From positions 23,494,322-23,558,321 of the forward strand of contig JANAVB010009598.1 of assembly GCA_029216955.1 (NCBI GenBank): DNA of 64,000 nucleotides. Direction: 5' to 3'. A program made the position numbers and the translations under genes. The notes under the pieces were generated by a model. The model had not been told where the DNA came from, made no database searches, and saw nothing but the letters and a program-made list of their open reading frames with translations. This DNA comes from Iris pallida. Its lineage: Eukaryota; Streptophyta; Magnoliopsida; Asparagales; Iridaceae. Positions 23,645 to 37,046 of the stretch are shown here, piece after piece (positions within the stretch are counted from its first letter, which is position 1; each line of letters starts with the position of its first letter).

Positions 23645-26600
23645 TGTAGCACCCAGTTTCCCAAATAAGGGTAATTTTAAAATTTTATATTTATAATTAT
23701 TTTAATAATGATATTTAATTTATGATATAATTTTTGGTGATTTTAAATCATTTTATAATTATTTAAATTAATGACTTGTGGTTTTGACATTTTGCTAGTG
23801 AAACCCTAGAGACTGTTTGACCTAGAGCCTAACCATGTGATTATGATATTTTAATGTCATTTTTGGCCTAAGAATATTTTTGCATTTGACCTCTTTGAAT
23901 TATTTGATATTATTTTATTATTTATGATATTGTTTTGGGGTTATTTGAGTCGGGTTCGAATTTCAACTCAATCCGACTTGAAACGGGGACCCGGGGATAG
24001 TTTGACTCTAGTGGGACCCATACACTAGTTAGGCATGGCCCACATGATATTAATTTTAGTCCACATGATAGAAATATTTTAGTTAGAGGTTAGACTAATT
24101 ATTATGGATAAGGTTAGTGTGATTAGAGACTTTAGAATGACTAATTTAGTCCCAACCAATTAGCCCTTTCCTAATACTCATAGAATAGGTTAGTGGGGGC
24201 ATTTTGGACCTTACCATAATATGACAAATAGTCCCATATGGCCAGCCACTTTGGGAGAGGATAGGCTCAAGTTCATTTCATTATTCTCATCCACACTCTC
24301 TCTCTTGTTCTTCTTCAAATTTTTAGAGAGCAATCCCTAGCAATTTCTCCACCAAATCATTCCATTTCACCACCAAATCTTCTTCTTTCCTTATCCATTC
24401 TATCCAAGGAGGAAGCTACCCAAGTTTGGGAGGATTCGGAGCTCGTTCGTATCCTTTTGGAATCTCTACGTGTCGGTGTCGCTCCGGGAAGGCTTTTCTT
24501 CGATTCGATCTACCGGGAGGTATAAATCCCTTCTTCTTTTCATTTCCTCATGCATATAGGTCTATTTTGAACCCATAGGAATGACCCCATAGTTGTATCT
24601 CCATTTGTGTCCATTTCATGTCCATTTGGAGGTCATAGGAGTGTCCTTTGTGTTGTGGTTGTGTCCATGTGGGAAAATCCCAAATTTGGACACACTATGT
24701 GTTGTTGTTATGTATGAATGAATTATTACATGTTTAATCTCATATTTGTGTATTGGAGATGTGTTCTATAGTGTCTCATATATATATATTAGTGTAGAGA
24801 GTGAGTTCTTGATATATTATGTTATATACTTGTGTTCTTTTGTCTCAAACTACCTAAATCCGTCATGATTTTTATCCACGTTTTTAATTTCAGCCCTAAC
24901 TTAGAAATGTCATAACTTCTAGCTCAAAGCTCGGTTTAATCTCCCATTTTTTTAAAAAAAGCGTATTGAAGTTAGCTTTCCAAAAACATGTATTAATAGG
25001 CCTAATTCTTTCTGTAACTTTCTGGAGAATTATTTGAGTGTCAGCTGTACGAAAGACAAACGCGTTCTCGGTGTTTTCGCGATTCCGGGAGTTTCCGGAA
25101 ACGAAAATGCGATCCGTTTAAAGTTTCGGAAAGCTAACACATAGATCTATAACATACTTTAATCCTAAATTTTAAGTCATGCTGAGATGGTACAGTATTG
25201 ATTATTAGTAGGAGTTACTATTCGGCATATGCATTTTGTGCACCCTTGTGTGTAATATAATGTTCTATTTGATTTTAATCCATGTTAATGTATATACATT
25301 ATATAATTAAATAAAGAATACAAGCATGAGTAAATGGTTAAATAAATGATGTATGAGGTGTAAGTATCATATCTAATGTAAGCATGTATAAGTATGGCTT
25401 GTAATGAATATGTAGGTTCCATAGTATGTAATGTATGGTGCATATAGTGGTGCAAGAGAATAATGAATGATGAATGAATGCAAGCATGAATGTAATGTAA
25501 TAATAGATGTAATGTATGCAATATACAAGTTAATGAGATGTAATGTTCTATGTTAACACAAATCCTATATTACCTCATGTACCCCCTTACACTATGTTGA
25601 CACTATCACGCTTGACACATTGTTCACTTATACTTTGACACTCTTTGATATGTATACACTATGTATGCCCATTTAACCCTCACTTGCCCTTTTGCCATGT
25701 TCACATACACACACATAGTCTCTTAAATAAGTATTTATGAATATAGTTAACTTAGCTATGTATGTATATTATATATATGTTAGCATATTGTGTTGTAATA
25801 TATAAGTTTATATAACCATTTGAAATGCCATGATTATAGACCTAATGTTGAATACCAATATATGCATGTGTATATATGTGTAGACATATATAGCTTAAAG
25901 TAATAGATTACCTAGTGTATATCCAATGTGAATTCTTGCCTATTTGAGTATTGAATAATTGCATGCTATATAGAGTTGGGTGTATGTTGGCTTGTATAGC
26001 CTTGTATTGATGTGTGCTTGCTAGGATAGTCTTGGTTAGGCCTAGTAAGACTTACTGGGTTAGGACATGACCTAGTTTGACTAGTGCAGTTGACCAGATT
26101 TGACCAAGGGTTGACTTTGGCCTAGTTTGACCTAGATTCATGTAGAATGTATTATAGTGCTTTAAATACCCTTCTGGACATGTTGTGACTTGTGCTGTTC
26201 TAATTAGGAGCCAAACACCTCTCATCGGACAGTATCTTTACCTTGGACATTCAGATATCAGGCGAGTACATTCTCTGATCGTTTCATACTTGTCACGAAT
26301 TATATTCTCGCTCTAGATTACTTTTACTTGATGCTGTCACGTTATCATCACGGATTGGTACTATACGGATCTCTTCTTGGGATGTTACCCCCTTAGCGGG
26401 CGCATCGGATACTTTATGACATGTGTTTCATGTACATCATGTATTCCTTGCTTCTGCGTTATTCATGTACACTCATGTTCTCTCATGTTCTTTCATGTAC
26501 GTTCATGTACTCTCATGTTCTTTCATGTACGCTCATGTTTCCTCATGTGTTTCTTGTATAACCAAAATATCATGTCCGTAACGTAACTTGAATAGATCCT

Positions 26601-27315
26601 TGTGTATTGATTGTGGGTAGGGGTGAGTATAAATGGTCATGTGATTTACCCATCATGTACACTCTGTTACTTTTATGTTCATCATGTACAACCTAAGCCA
26701 ATTACATGCTATCTCGTACTCTAAATCACTAGTCACTTACAGTTCTTACTTATCATGTATATATATTTCCAGTTATCAAATGTCTCTCCTGTTTTCATGT
26801 ACATCTTCTTACAGCGTTTCATGTATCTTATTCTATTGCCTGCTTTATATTTCCTGACATGATATGAACTGTATGAGATATATTGTGCTCGCTCCTGTCC
26901 TGACTGGACCTGTTGATAAATTTTACAGATGGCCTGGGATTGCCTGCTAGCCTAGAGGAGACACAGTAGAGGTTGTTTAGATAGTTATTTCATTTTGTCG
27001 GGAGTTGTATTTACTTGTGGATTACTGTATTTGAGTTTTAAGATGTACTTCTGGGTTTATGTATCTTAGACACTTAGACTTCTATCTCCTGTATCTCTTT
27101 TGGATTTCATGTTTTATCTATCTTCCATTATGCTCTACCTTAGATGTGATTGAGTTTACATTCTGCTATGTTACCCCCATTCGGGGAGTATAAACTGCTT
27201 AGCCTTATACTGTTAGATGCATGAGACCTAGGACAGCGTTCTACCGCCGACACTGCGGCGTAGGCTGGGCGTTGTTACATTCTCGTGCCCTAACTCTAGG
27301 GTGCGAGTCGTGACA
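23645..27315 (+). repeat. Family A 3' LTR, 3671 bp
   Basis: Same layout as the 5' LTR: donor-like GAG|GTATAA at 24519/24520, AGGCGAGT box at about 26270, short tandem array at about 26445-26560, GC-rich inverted repeat near 27230-27265. It ends CGTGACA at 27315. Confidence 0.92.
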
Positions 27316-28429
27316 CTACATACATTGAAGTGCAATCCATCTCGCAATACGGGTCACGGCTGTCTAGATGCATAAGGGTTTATCTACAAGCCAACAGTCT
27401 CTTATGGTCAAGAACAAGCATAGTATCTCAATCTCAAGCAAGCAAATAATTGTTACAAGATGTTAGATCATCAGACATACAAAGTAAGGTCTCCCAAACA
27501 TTACATATTCAGATGATCATAAAGCTAGTCATACAAAATATGAGACTAGCAAGAGTTAAGTCATACATGATCAACCCTAGGATTTGTCAATCATGTTACA
27601 GCCCTTAGGCAGACAGAAATAAGTTTCAACACGAGCTAACACGTGTTCGGCAGTTAAACGCCTCAAAAGAATAATTTATGATAGAGCGGAAGAGCAAAAT
27701 AAGCAAACCCACTCGTTGCCAGAATTACGTTTGGTGTTCACCATCTGGCCGGAAGGTAGGTAGATCCTCGGGTGCTTCTCCGAAATTTGGCCATACAAAA
27801 CTAGCTGGATTAGACCCCAGAAAGAGCAAGTGCCACAAGAGAGGCTCCACTTAGAAACTAAAACCAACATATAATAAAAGAAAAACTGATAAAAAACATA
27901 GTTTCCATGTTAATTATGAAACAATTCATTCCAGCACGGCCAATCAAGTCCTACTGCTTGCTATTGTTTGCTAACTAGGGTTATCACAAGCTTAGTTACT
28001 AACAAGATACAATAAGATGTTCCCACAGTCACAAGTCCTGCAGACTATCCAGGTTATCTAGGCGAGCTTACCAGAGTTTATCAAGGATTAAGAGAATTTT
28101 TAGGTGACTTAGAGTGTAACACATGACAGTGTGCTGGAAATGCGCCCTACTCGTCGGTAGGCTACAAGTCCATAGGTGTGGCTGGGATAACGGGATCGCC
28201 TGTAATTAGAAAAATCTCTATATGAACTACTTGATCAATCTAGTTGTTAACCTAGTCAGATTCAGTACGAATCCCTGACCGTGGTAACCAGGAATCCATG
28301 TCCTAGACATGATGCAGGACAAGATAGGTAGCTTGTATAGGCACAATCAAGAAAATCAACAACGATATTAAGATAAGAGTTACACTAGCAAGACAAAAAT
28401 AGCTGTCGTAACAACAATCAAGATTATAC

Positions 28430-28690
28430 ATGTCATGTCAGGTTTACTTGTCATATCAAGAGTACTTGTCAAGAGTGCGCCTCGATGGGCCACTAGCATG
28501 TCAGGTCAGGTTTACTAGTCATGTCCTGAGTACTTGTCAAGAGTGAGCCTCGACGGGCCACTAGCATGTCAGGTCAGGTTTCCTAGTCATGTCAAGAGTG
28601 CGCCTCGACGGGCCACTAGCATGTCATGTCAAGTTTACTAGTCATGTCAAGAGTACTTGTCAAGAGTGTGCCTCGACATGCCACTATCAC
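28430..28690 (-). repeat. Tandem repeat in F, about 4 copies of 55-72 bp
   Basis: GTGCGCCTCGACGGGCCACT and its variants recur at about 28476, 28545, 28595 and 28665, separated by AGCATGTCAGGTCAGG-like and TCATGTCAAGAGTACTTGTC-like spacers. It lies at the position within the LTR where families A, C' and D also carry their own arrays. Confidence 0.8.
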
Positions 28691-28899
28691 GAATATCAAG
28701 ACAGGTTCATGTTATCAAGTCCAAGTCAAGTCAAGTTCAATACTATTAAGTCATAAACATGATCAAACTCTATCGTGCTCAATATTAACAAGTTATCATG
28801 TTGGGTCGCCGCAAGTTAGACCAAGTACAAGATGCATGCAAGGTCAAGATATTACACTAAGAACTATATGAACAAGTATGGAGATATGGGACAAGGGGT

Positions 28900-29060
28900 A
28901 TCATGGCAAGAATGGTGTTGGACAAATGGTGCTGGGCCAAATGATGCTGGGTGGCACTTGGGCCAAGAGAGCTAGGTGGCGCTGGGCCAAAGAGAGCTAG
29001 GTGGCACGGGACCAATAGAGCTAGGTGGCGCAAGGCCAAAGAGAGCTAGGTGGCGCACGA
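28900..29060 (-). repeat. Short tandem repeat, unit about 26-30 bp
   Basis: About five variants of AGAGAGCTAGGTGGCGCTGG followed by GCCAA. GC-rich compared with its surroundings. Plausibly part of the F LTR promoter side. Confidence 0.75.
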
Positions 29061-29104
29061 CAAGTGACGCCAGTGGGACAAGTGGTGCCAGGGATAGCAT
29101 GGCG

Positions 29105-29967
29105 CGTAATCCCCCTTCCCAAAATTTTTATATATTTTTATTTTATTTTATTTGAATTACAATTTTTAATTTTATAAATATTTAATTAATTGATTATTGT
29201 TGAAGGCCCTATGTCATGGTTAGAATTGGAGTATAAGATGACTAGAAATCGTGGCACGGATAGCGTTATCGCGTGCCTTGACTAATGTGTTAGCCATGGT
29301 AGGGAAGACCCAGCCATAAGTATGTCCCAACTAGAAAAACTAGGCCAAGTTGCGACTTAACCTCTATAAAGAATTTAATTAAGTTATTTATTAATTTAAT
29401 GACTTTTAGGAAACCCGATTATGCCAATTTAGTCCGGACTGGACCCGGACCGGGCCAAGCCCATGTAGGCATGCAGCGAGACCAAAGACGTCCACGTAAA
29501 CATATTTATGTATATGCAAATACCTTGTATATATTTTTGAAAAATGCCAAATATTTTCTAAATATAAATTATACGTATAATATGGATATTAATAAAATCA
29601 GATGGTATTTTAGAGTATTGATACGATTTTTTGGAGCCCAGTAATGAGGGTATATGATATGCCCACCCAGAATCTACTATTGAATTATTTTAATTACTAT
29701 TGGAATTATTATTATTATTATTATTAATGTCATTATTGTGGTTATTAAATATATAAATTATTTATTTTTATTAGTTATTATTATTTTATTCTTTATCAAA
29801 GAAATATATATGTATATATATTTATACATGCCTAAAATGGATCTAGACTAGAAAGCGATATTATGGAGTTTATTTGGACATGTTTACATGTAAAGTTATA
29901 TGTGTGTATGTGTATATATATAAATATATATATGTATGTATACATATATGTATATATATATTGGTTG

Positions 29968-30053
<86 letters not shown>

Positions 30054-32235
30054 TTGATAAATATATTAAGAAAGAAATAAAGAAATAATAATAATAAGAA
30101 ATAAAAACATAACCCAAAGGTTCCCCTCTGAACCCGAGCCCAGGCCCGATTCCTTGCAGCATACATATACGCGAGAGAGAGGCGGAGAAAGGGAGTGAAC
30201 CCTAATAAAAACCATCGCGAACCCTAACCTAGCTGCGCGCCTTCACCTCCCTCACAACCCTCGACTTGACCAGCCACCGCACGCCGCCGCAGCCACGTTG
30301 GAGCGCCGCCTGGCAGCCGACAAACGCGTGCGCGCGACTGGAAGCAGACCAGTCGCGACAACAGGGTGAGATAGCAACACAACTTTGTCATTCGAATTCT
30401 TCGCACTCGCAGGTTTGTTTTACGAACCGTTTCTTCCGGTACGATCCCAAACTATACTTCTATTTATGCCATCAATTAGTTTTAATTGAAACAGATTAAA
30501 ACCTTGTGATAAATCGATGCAAATGTCGACAAAAACCTGTTTTATAAATAGCAAACAGGACAACCCCGACCCCGTTTTGGAAGACCAAAATTGGTCGACC
30601 CATTGAGCAATCCAGGAAACTAAAAGAAGGCAATACTAGACAACATATAAGGGGTAGAAATCTAACTGGTAGTTTTATTATTCATCGATTATGCAGAATT
30701 TAATTCACTGTTATAGTTAAAAAAAATTAGTTTCGAAAACTTGAATTTTAGGAAAAACCTTCGATACCATGTGCGTCCTGCCAAACCGGGCGACGTGGTC
30801 ATGAATTGAAAGCATTGAAAGGTGCGTATCGACTTCGTAGACATGTGGGCTTTGACGGAATTCAAATTGGTTGCATGTATGCGACAAATTTGATGCGTAT
30901 CCGTCGAAATTTACCGTATCAGACTCTTTGCAAAAATTTTAATTACTTTGTGCGCGTTCGTCAAATCGAGACGAAATATGCGCCAACAGGACCATATCTT
31001 TTTTCTGGTCCTATATACCAAGTTGGTCTGATTCTGAGACAGTTGATCGGATCGCCGTTTTGTGGGCCCTACGATCCGACTCAACGGGCGATTTTGTGTA
31101 CGATCCGTCAAAATCCAACTTTGGACATACGATTGGGTTCGTATCGGAAAATTGGACCTACAAACATATAGTTTGATGACTTTAGAGACCATAGACTTTG
31201 GCACACTTTTCGGTGCAAAGCGGGTCCAACGGTGGACATCGTTTTGACCTGAAATTACTGTTTTGCCCCTGTATCCAGAATTGGATTTAAGGATAGGCAA
31301 TCCTAGCTAATTTGACTATTTTAAAAATATTGGTAACATCTATTTCAGCATCAGGTGACTTTTGTATGAGTTGACTTTTGAGACTCATCCGAGTGGTTGT
31401 ATTAGCGGTTTCATCAGCTAAGGACCTCAGGCAAGTGCACTTTCTGATTGCTTTTCGATTAATAGTAGTTTATATATTTCATGTTTATACATATGTCTTA
31501 CTGCTTGTTGATACGCTCGTCACACAAAAATTAGTATCATGGATCTCTACTTACTATATTTCGTGATTATCATGTTTTCGTGTTTCGTGACTTGTTCGAG
31601 TCCATGAGTACTAATCGGGAGGAAAAATATCTTAGTAGACATGTGAACTACCTCTTGCCCATCCCCCATTTCTTTTATAGAGAATAGCAGCTGCATACGA
31701 CACGTACAGGGTGCCTGATTTACCCCCCTAGCCGTTCACATGTCGAAACTGATATTTCAAAACACATAGATAGTTGTCTTTTATTTGTTTCCTTGTTTTC
31801 TTCACCACTTGCCATGACATCAGTTACTTTCTAGTTTTTATCTCACATATGTTATTTTCATCTCTTGTAAATTTTATTGTATTTTTGTATTGTCGTCGAT
31901 TTGTGTGCTTGTTCCATTTCTGACTGGAAACCAATATTTTTCAGGTTGACTGTGGCTTCTCTTAGCATTGGGAGATACGGGTATACTTGCAGGCTAAAAC
32001 CTAGAATTTAGATAGATGTGTCATCATTTTCATTACTTGTAAGAACTTTGTACTTTTCTTTAAATGTAAATCTTGTAATAATTTGTAGATTTGATTTAGA
32101 AATGTGAATGAGAAATAAATATTATATTTATATGATTTTGAGCCTCATGGCCATGACAGCGTTCTACCGCCGACTCTGCGGCGTAGGCTGGCTTGGACAC
32201 GTCTCGTATCCGAAAAGCGGGTGCGGGTCATGACA
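29105..32235 (+). repeat. Family C 5' LTR, 3131 bp
   Basis: It runs from CGTAATCCCCCTTCCC to GTGCGGGTCATGACA. Inside are a long TA microsatellite (about 29970-30050), a GC-rich leader zone (30160-30410) with donor-like GCAG|GTTTGT (30412/30413), the box CAGGCAAGTGCA (31428-31439), an acceptor-like TTTTTCAG (ends 31944) after a GACTGGA box, and the GC-rich inverted repeat (about 32155-32190). Confidence 0.85.
29963..30050. repeat. TA dinucleotide microsatellite in the C 5' LTR
   Basis: About 85 bp of nearly pure TA repeats, followed by ATTGGTTGATAAATA. Translation on either strand gives only YIYIYI runs, which are not genes. Confidence 0.97.
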
Positions 32236-32616
32236 AGTTTTTGTGGTGGCCCATACAAGTCAGTTTTCGTAAAAGATTGCAACTCGTGGTAGTACTTATG
32301 TTAGTCATACTGCTGCGAGCCTGCGACTAGGAAATGCTCAATCATAATTAGAATTGAAACAGTTTAGGAGAATAATTAGGACTAGGAGTCCCTTATTAAT
32401 CTGACTATTGGGTAGTTAAGGTTACTATATAGGTCATGTGATTCAAGTCGGGATTTGTTGACTTCTACACCATATTAGTTGACTTAGAGAAAATCTTCCT
32501 AAAAGGATATACCTTTGTGTTTTGATACGATGATAGGATCTAAGGTAGGTAGACGGTTCGTTTATTAAACCAAGCCACCTATGATTCGAACTTCTAACCT
32601 TGACTATTTGTGTAAA

Positions 32617-32665
<49 letters not shown>

Positions 32666-33890
32666 CCCTATAAATCTCATAATCATATATTAAAATTCTT
32701 ATTGCTTAATCATTTCTCGTTGGCCGTGGATAATTATTTTATTAATAGTTTATTTCCAATCCATTGAGTTAGAGCCTAACATGATTTCTTATCCATATAT
32801 CTACTCCGAGTTAACTATATAAATTTTCCCCTCTATCTGGAATATTAGAGGAATAGAAATCAAGGTTTATATTTCTCTCGTCTTCAACCTTTTCTTTCTA
32901 ACCATTTATTTTATTTTCAAAACGGATACTTCCACTTCAATGACAAATACGCACATTTGTCTTATCATAATAATTTGTTAAATTTCTAACTTTCTCTATC
33001 ATAATCAATTTGTGTAAAACTTTTAAAAAATTCTTTGAAATTCTTAGGGATATAATTAGATTAATAGTGATGACTTACGATGGCACTGCAGCAGCGCACT
33101 ATCGCCACTTATTTGAATTATCGAGACTGTGGGTTCATTGCAGCCAGCAGCGCACTAGCGTGGCATGACCCCTAAGTTGAAGTAAATTCAAATAAGAGTA
33201 GATTATCGAACATTATAAAAGCTATGCCTCATTCGTCCTAATTAAATCTTGAGTTATTATGTCAATATTGGATAGGGTCGATAGAGTATTCGATACCGTA
33301 CCACTACCTGAGTCACGATACCAAGAGATTATTGCAGCTAGCTGTACATTGGCGAGGCATAAATTCTCGGTAAAGTGACCCCGGATGCGCTTACGATTTT
33401 TTAGTACCATAGAAGCTACGTCCTTTATTGACATATGACTATTAAGTTTCCAATATGATTTGTGTCTTAATCCTAGTTACCATTTTCTCAATAAACTGGA
33501 TGCTCTTCTTTTCCTCCATATCTTTTTATCTTCGAATCGTCAACTTTTAAACCTAATTTGATTTCCTTCCACTAGATTCATAATCACACCTAGATTATGA
33601 TTCTATAATCATGCCTACACAATCGATCATTTTAGAACAATTTCGATTTGGATCATCCTTAAATACCTTTTGATCACAACTAAACTACTCGATTCTATTT
33701 CGATCGTACCAATTCACCTGTCATCCTAGAATTCGATTCTATGATCATGCCTAAATAATTTTGTTTAACTATTTGTTCATACCAAGATGATTTCAATTTT
33801 GATCGATCTTAAACAATTTTATCAAGACTAAATCATAACCGTGCCTATAATTTCAACTTAATTATAGCTATGGTTAAACTTTCATTCCAA
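32236..33890 (+). other. Family C interior, 5' part, non-coding
   Basis: It begins AGTTTTTGTGGTGGCCCATA, a variant of the shared leader motif, followed by GAGCCTGCGACTAGG, which parallels GCCTGCAGTAGG in family A. It contains an ATT trinucleotide run (about 32617-32663). No gag or pol motif is visible. It ends at the E insertion site. Confidence 0.75.
32617..32663. repeat. ATT trinucleotide microsatellite
   Basis: About 15 perfect TTA/ATT repeats. Confidence 0.97.
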
Positions 33891-33895
33891 CTATG

Positions 33896-36859
33896 TGTGA
33901 AACCCAGTTTTGTTAATTAATATTAGTATTATATTATTATTATATTTATTATAATTATTAGTATTATTTTTTTGAGTGTTAAAATTATTTTGAAAATTAA
34001 TTCACATGGATTTTTGGATTTTTGGACAAGACCCGAGCCCCAGACCCGAGCCCGAACCCAGACCCAATCCTATTTCTAAATATCTGAATTCTTATTAAAA
34101 AATAAAAAAATAAACCTTTTGAGCCGGTCCAATTTGGACCAGCAAAACTTCCGTTCAAACCCCTCCCCTATTCTTTCTCTCCCTCTAACTCCTCTACACC
34201 CCACGTTCAATCCCAACCCCAACTCATCCCACGACCTCTCCCACAGCTGAGAACACACCACCACCATCAATTTATCTCTTTACAAGTAACCACTCTTCAC
34301 CCCAACTCCCCACTTCTTATTCTCATTACAGAGAATAGATAACTCCTTCCAACTTCCCTTTCCTCTCCCTCGCGAGCACCAAACCCACTCCCCTCCTCTT
34401 CCGAGTTCTCCGCGGATCCGACTACCGCAGCTCCCGTCGGCCTCCTCCCCGACCCGATCCAGCCCGCCGGTGCGCCCCTCTCCGCGGATTCGACCGCCGG
34501 AGCCCTAGCCCGGCCTCCCCGCGGCCCTCCCCGTGCGGCCTCCCCCAGCCGCGCGTCCCCGAGCCCCTTCGACCAGCGCCGACGCCGGTGCCCTTCCCGT
34601 CGGCCTCCTCTCAGCAGACCTCGCCGACTCTTCTCGCCCGACATACCACTTCGGCAGCCCCCTCTACCCGCGAGCCGCATCCCGCACCCGTGCCCTAAGT
34701 CTCTCGACGATATCGCAGTTCTGTACTGCTGTTTTCCACCGTTCTCTCCACTGTCCAGGTCTCTGCGAGTGCCCGCTGATTTGGACAGCATTGTCCAGCG
34801 CTGTTCCGGGTTTTCGTTGCTGTTCGGATCTCTATTTTTCTTCTTTTAATCATCTGAGAGCTCTAGCCGAGCAACCCGAGGTATAACCCCTGTCCCGTCC
34901 CATTTTCCTTAGTCTGTGATGAGAATGGTCCCCGATTCCCTCTTGGGAATTCGGTTTTTAACGACGTCGTATTTTTCGAAACCTTCGGAAAGGTTCTGTT
35001 GATTGTTTGGATTTTTCCGGATCTTTTCGGAAATTGGATTTCGGTTTATTTTTGGCTTCCGGATATTTCTGGTATTGTGCTATGACGTTTTGGTTGGATT
35101 CGGACTTCCGAAATTGTTTCGGGTCGTTCCGAATTAATCTGTGGATTGGCTGTAGATTATTTTATATATATATTTGGGATTCCCTGGTTTGGGATTTGCA
35201 GGAAATTATAGGCGTATTTCCCAGTTTTTGGGTTGACCAAAAATAGAGGAAATGCTGCCGAACTTTTTTATAAATTTAAAGTATATTTTAAAAATAAATT
35301 TAAAATGGATTTCAAAAATATTATATTAAATATTTTGGACGACGACCGTATCGGTCAATGGGCCCCGGCTAAGTGCAAACGAAATCGGCTTCGCCCGGAC
35401 GTTGAGGCATTAGCCTAGTTGACGATTGGACCATATCCGAGACTCGATAAATATTTACTTTATTTTTACCATTTAATTTATTTCATTATTTGTTTATTTA
35501 TAATTAATTATAGTTTAGAACTAACGGCCGTTTCTGTCTTATTTTAATTTATGTAAATAAATTGTAGTGGGCATAAGCCCAGCGGGTTGTTGGTTCTGTA
35601 ACTGTAATTTGGTAGCATAGGATTTTTGGTTATTTGCTAATTTTGCGAGTTTTTGTAGCATACGAATTAATTTAATAAAAAGTTATGTTCATATAAAAAT
35701 TAATAAAGATTTTCTCACCTAAAATCTACAAGTTTTAATATTAACAACGATCATGTCTTTCTCACTAAAATAAGAAATTAGTTTTATATTTATAATTATG
35801 AAAATACAAAGTTTTAATCAATTAAATTGGTATCGACGAGTTTTCCAAAATACAAAGTTTAAAACGAACTTTCCCTCGTTATTAATTCAACGCACAAATA
35901 ATCGTAATTCTGTTTGTGTTTTGTTAAATAAGAATTAAAATTGGATTAGGACACAAATAGAGATTTCAACTAGCGTAGCTAGATTGGTAACCCTGGAATC
36001 TGAGTCAATTTCTCGAATGTAGGAATTCGAGGACGATTTTGAATTTCCATCTCGAAGTCTTCATCCTCTAAGTCAAGTTCATTTTGAGGCAAGTATAGTT
36101 TGTGTTAGTTTTACAGTTATTTTAATAATCGCTTTACTGCAAGTTTAAACCACGATGCAAATACGAAACTCTCTCTGAGAGTACTGATTGTGACTACTGT
36201 ACTGATTGGGGACTGGGGGAATAGAGTAATGTTTATGACCAAATCCAACTGTAACTTAGAACTGTGTGAGCTTACCCCTCTTACACACGGGGATAAGCCG
36301 TACCGTATCAATATGATACTACTGAATCATCCCAAGCCGGTCATATTCATTGCCTATTCACATCACACTGTTTTACTGCTAGAAAACTTTTCAATTTCTA
36401 AACTGTTTAAAAGTGCATGATTCTATTATTCATTTTAACTGTTTTAAATTAGCATGAATTGTACTTTGCTCCCTCCTGACTGGAGATACATTTTTAGGGG
36501 ACATTGAGGATGCTGAGCTGTTGTACAGCAGCTACTACGACCCTGTTCTGTACCCAGTAGTGCTGCCAGAGTCCCCATTGGAGGACGTTGGGACTGAGGC
36601 CGATGAGCCGGCTGATAGATAGATTTTCTTTTTCAGTATTGTTGTTTATTTCAAACTCTGTTATTTATTTCAGTACACTTTCCAGTTGTATTTCATTTCA
36701 AAGTTTAATAAAATTTCATTTCTGAATTTGAGTTGTGACAAATATAGTTGTTGTTGTATGGTTACCTGCTAATGGAAGAGCTTACTGCCGCCGTCTCAAC
36801 AACGGTGCAGGCTGGACATGATCCGATTCGACCCAATTATTTGGGATCGGGTCGTGACA
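33896..36859 (+). repeat. Family E 5' LTR, 2964 bp
   Basis: TGTGAAACCCAG... to ...GGGTCGTGACA. It has a GC-rich leader zone (34370-34880) with donor-like CCGAG|GTATAACC (34880/34881), the box GAGGCAAGTATA (36086-36097), the box TGCTCCCTCCTGACTGGA (about 36469) and acceptor-like TTTTTAG (ends 36497). A 42-codon open stretch follows to TAG 36622, rich in acidic residues (GDIEDAELLYSSYYDPVLYP). I cannot tell whether this stretch is translated. Confidence 0.92.
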
Positions 36860-36886
36860 TGTTTTTAGTGGTGGCCCATGGAGGTC
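36860..36886 (+). promoter_or_regulatory. Leader/primer-site-like motif, family E
   Basis: TGTTTTTAGTGGTGGCCCAT then GGAGGTCC begins directly after the LTR. It is shared with families A, C and D and is not the initiator-Met type. Confidence 0.6.
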
Positions 36887-37046
36887 CATATACAACAACA
36901 TAGGAAAACATACCTAGAAATAATTAGAACACTAGAACATTAATTTGTCACAACATAGGTCCGATTTATATATAAATAAATATTTTTGCTTGATTATAGA
37001 CTGGTAGGATACCTTGCTTATGTTTGAACCCTAAACCTTCCAGATT

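Larger units (their letters stand above)
17666..27315 (+). mobile_element. Complete family A element, non-autonomous (LARD type)
   Basis: 5' LTR 17666-21347, interior 21348-23644, 3' LTR 23645-27315. The 5-bp target duplication CTACA is at 17661-17665 and 27316-27320. LTR ends are TGTAGCACCC and ATGACA/GTGACA. The interior has a leader motif and a polypurine end but no coding capacity, so transposition proteins must have come from elsewhere. Shared signals with families D and E point to a chromovirus donor. The two LTRs are very similar over their length, with scattered transitions. Confidence 0.93.
27321..29104 (-). mobile_element. Family F LTR relic, main part (minus strand)
   Basis: Continuation of the LTR at 17613 after the family A insertion. 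On the minus strand, at about 27800 down to 27725, TATGGCCAAATTTCGGAGAAG and CCCGAGGATCTACC resemble the family D LTR around 43741-43806 (TGGCCAGATTTAG, CCCGAGGATCCAGC) and share a peptide-like frame. The outer end of F is not visible because family C begins at 29105. No gag-pol is present. Confidence 0.6.

Noticed and set aside
29863..30166. ORFs encoding YIYIYI runs, on both strands (also 59738-60153)
   Set aside because: They are translations of TA microsatellites.
34297..34791. Arg/Gly-rich 164-codon ORF antisense in the E 5' LTR
   Set aside because: GC-rich shadow frame. The equivalent zone of the 3' LTR (53453-53928) is broken into different frames, so the protein is not conserved.
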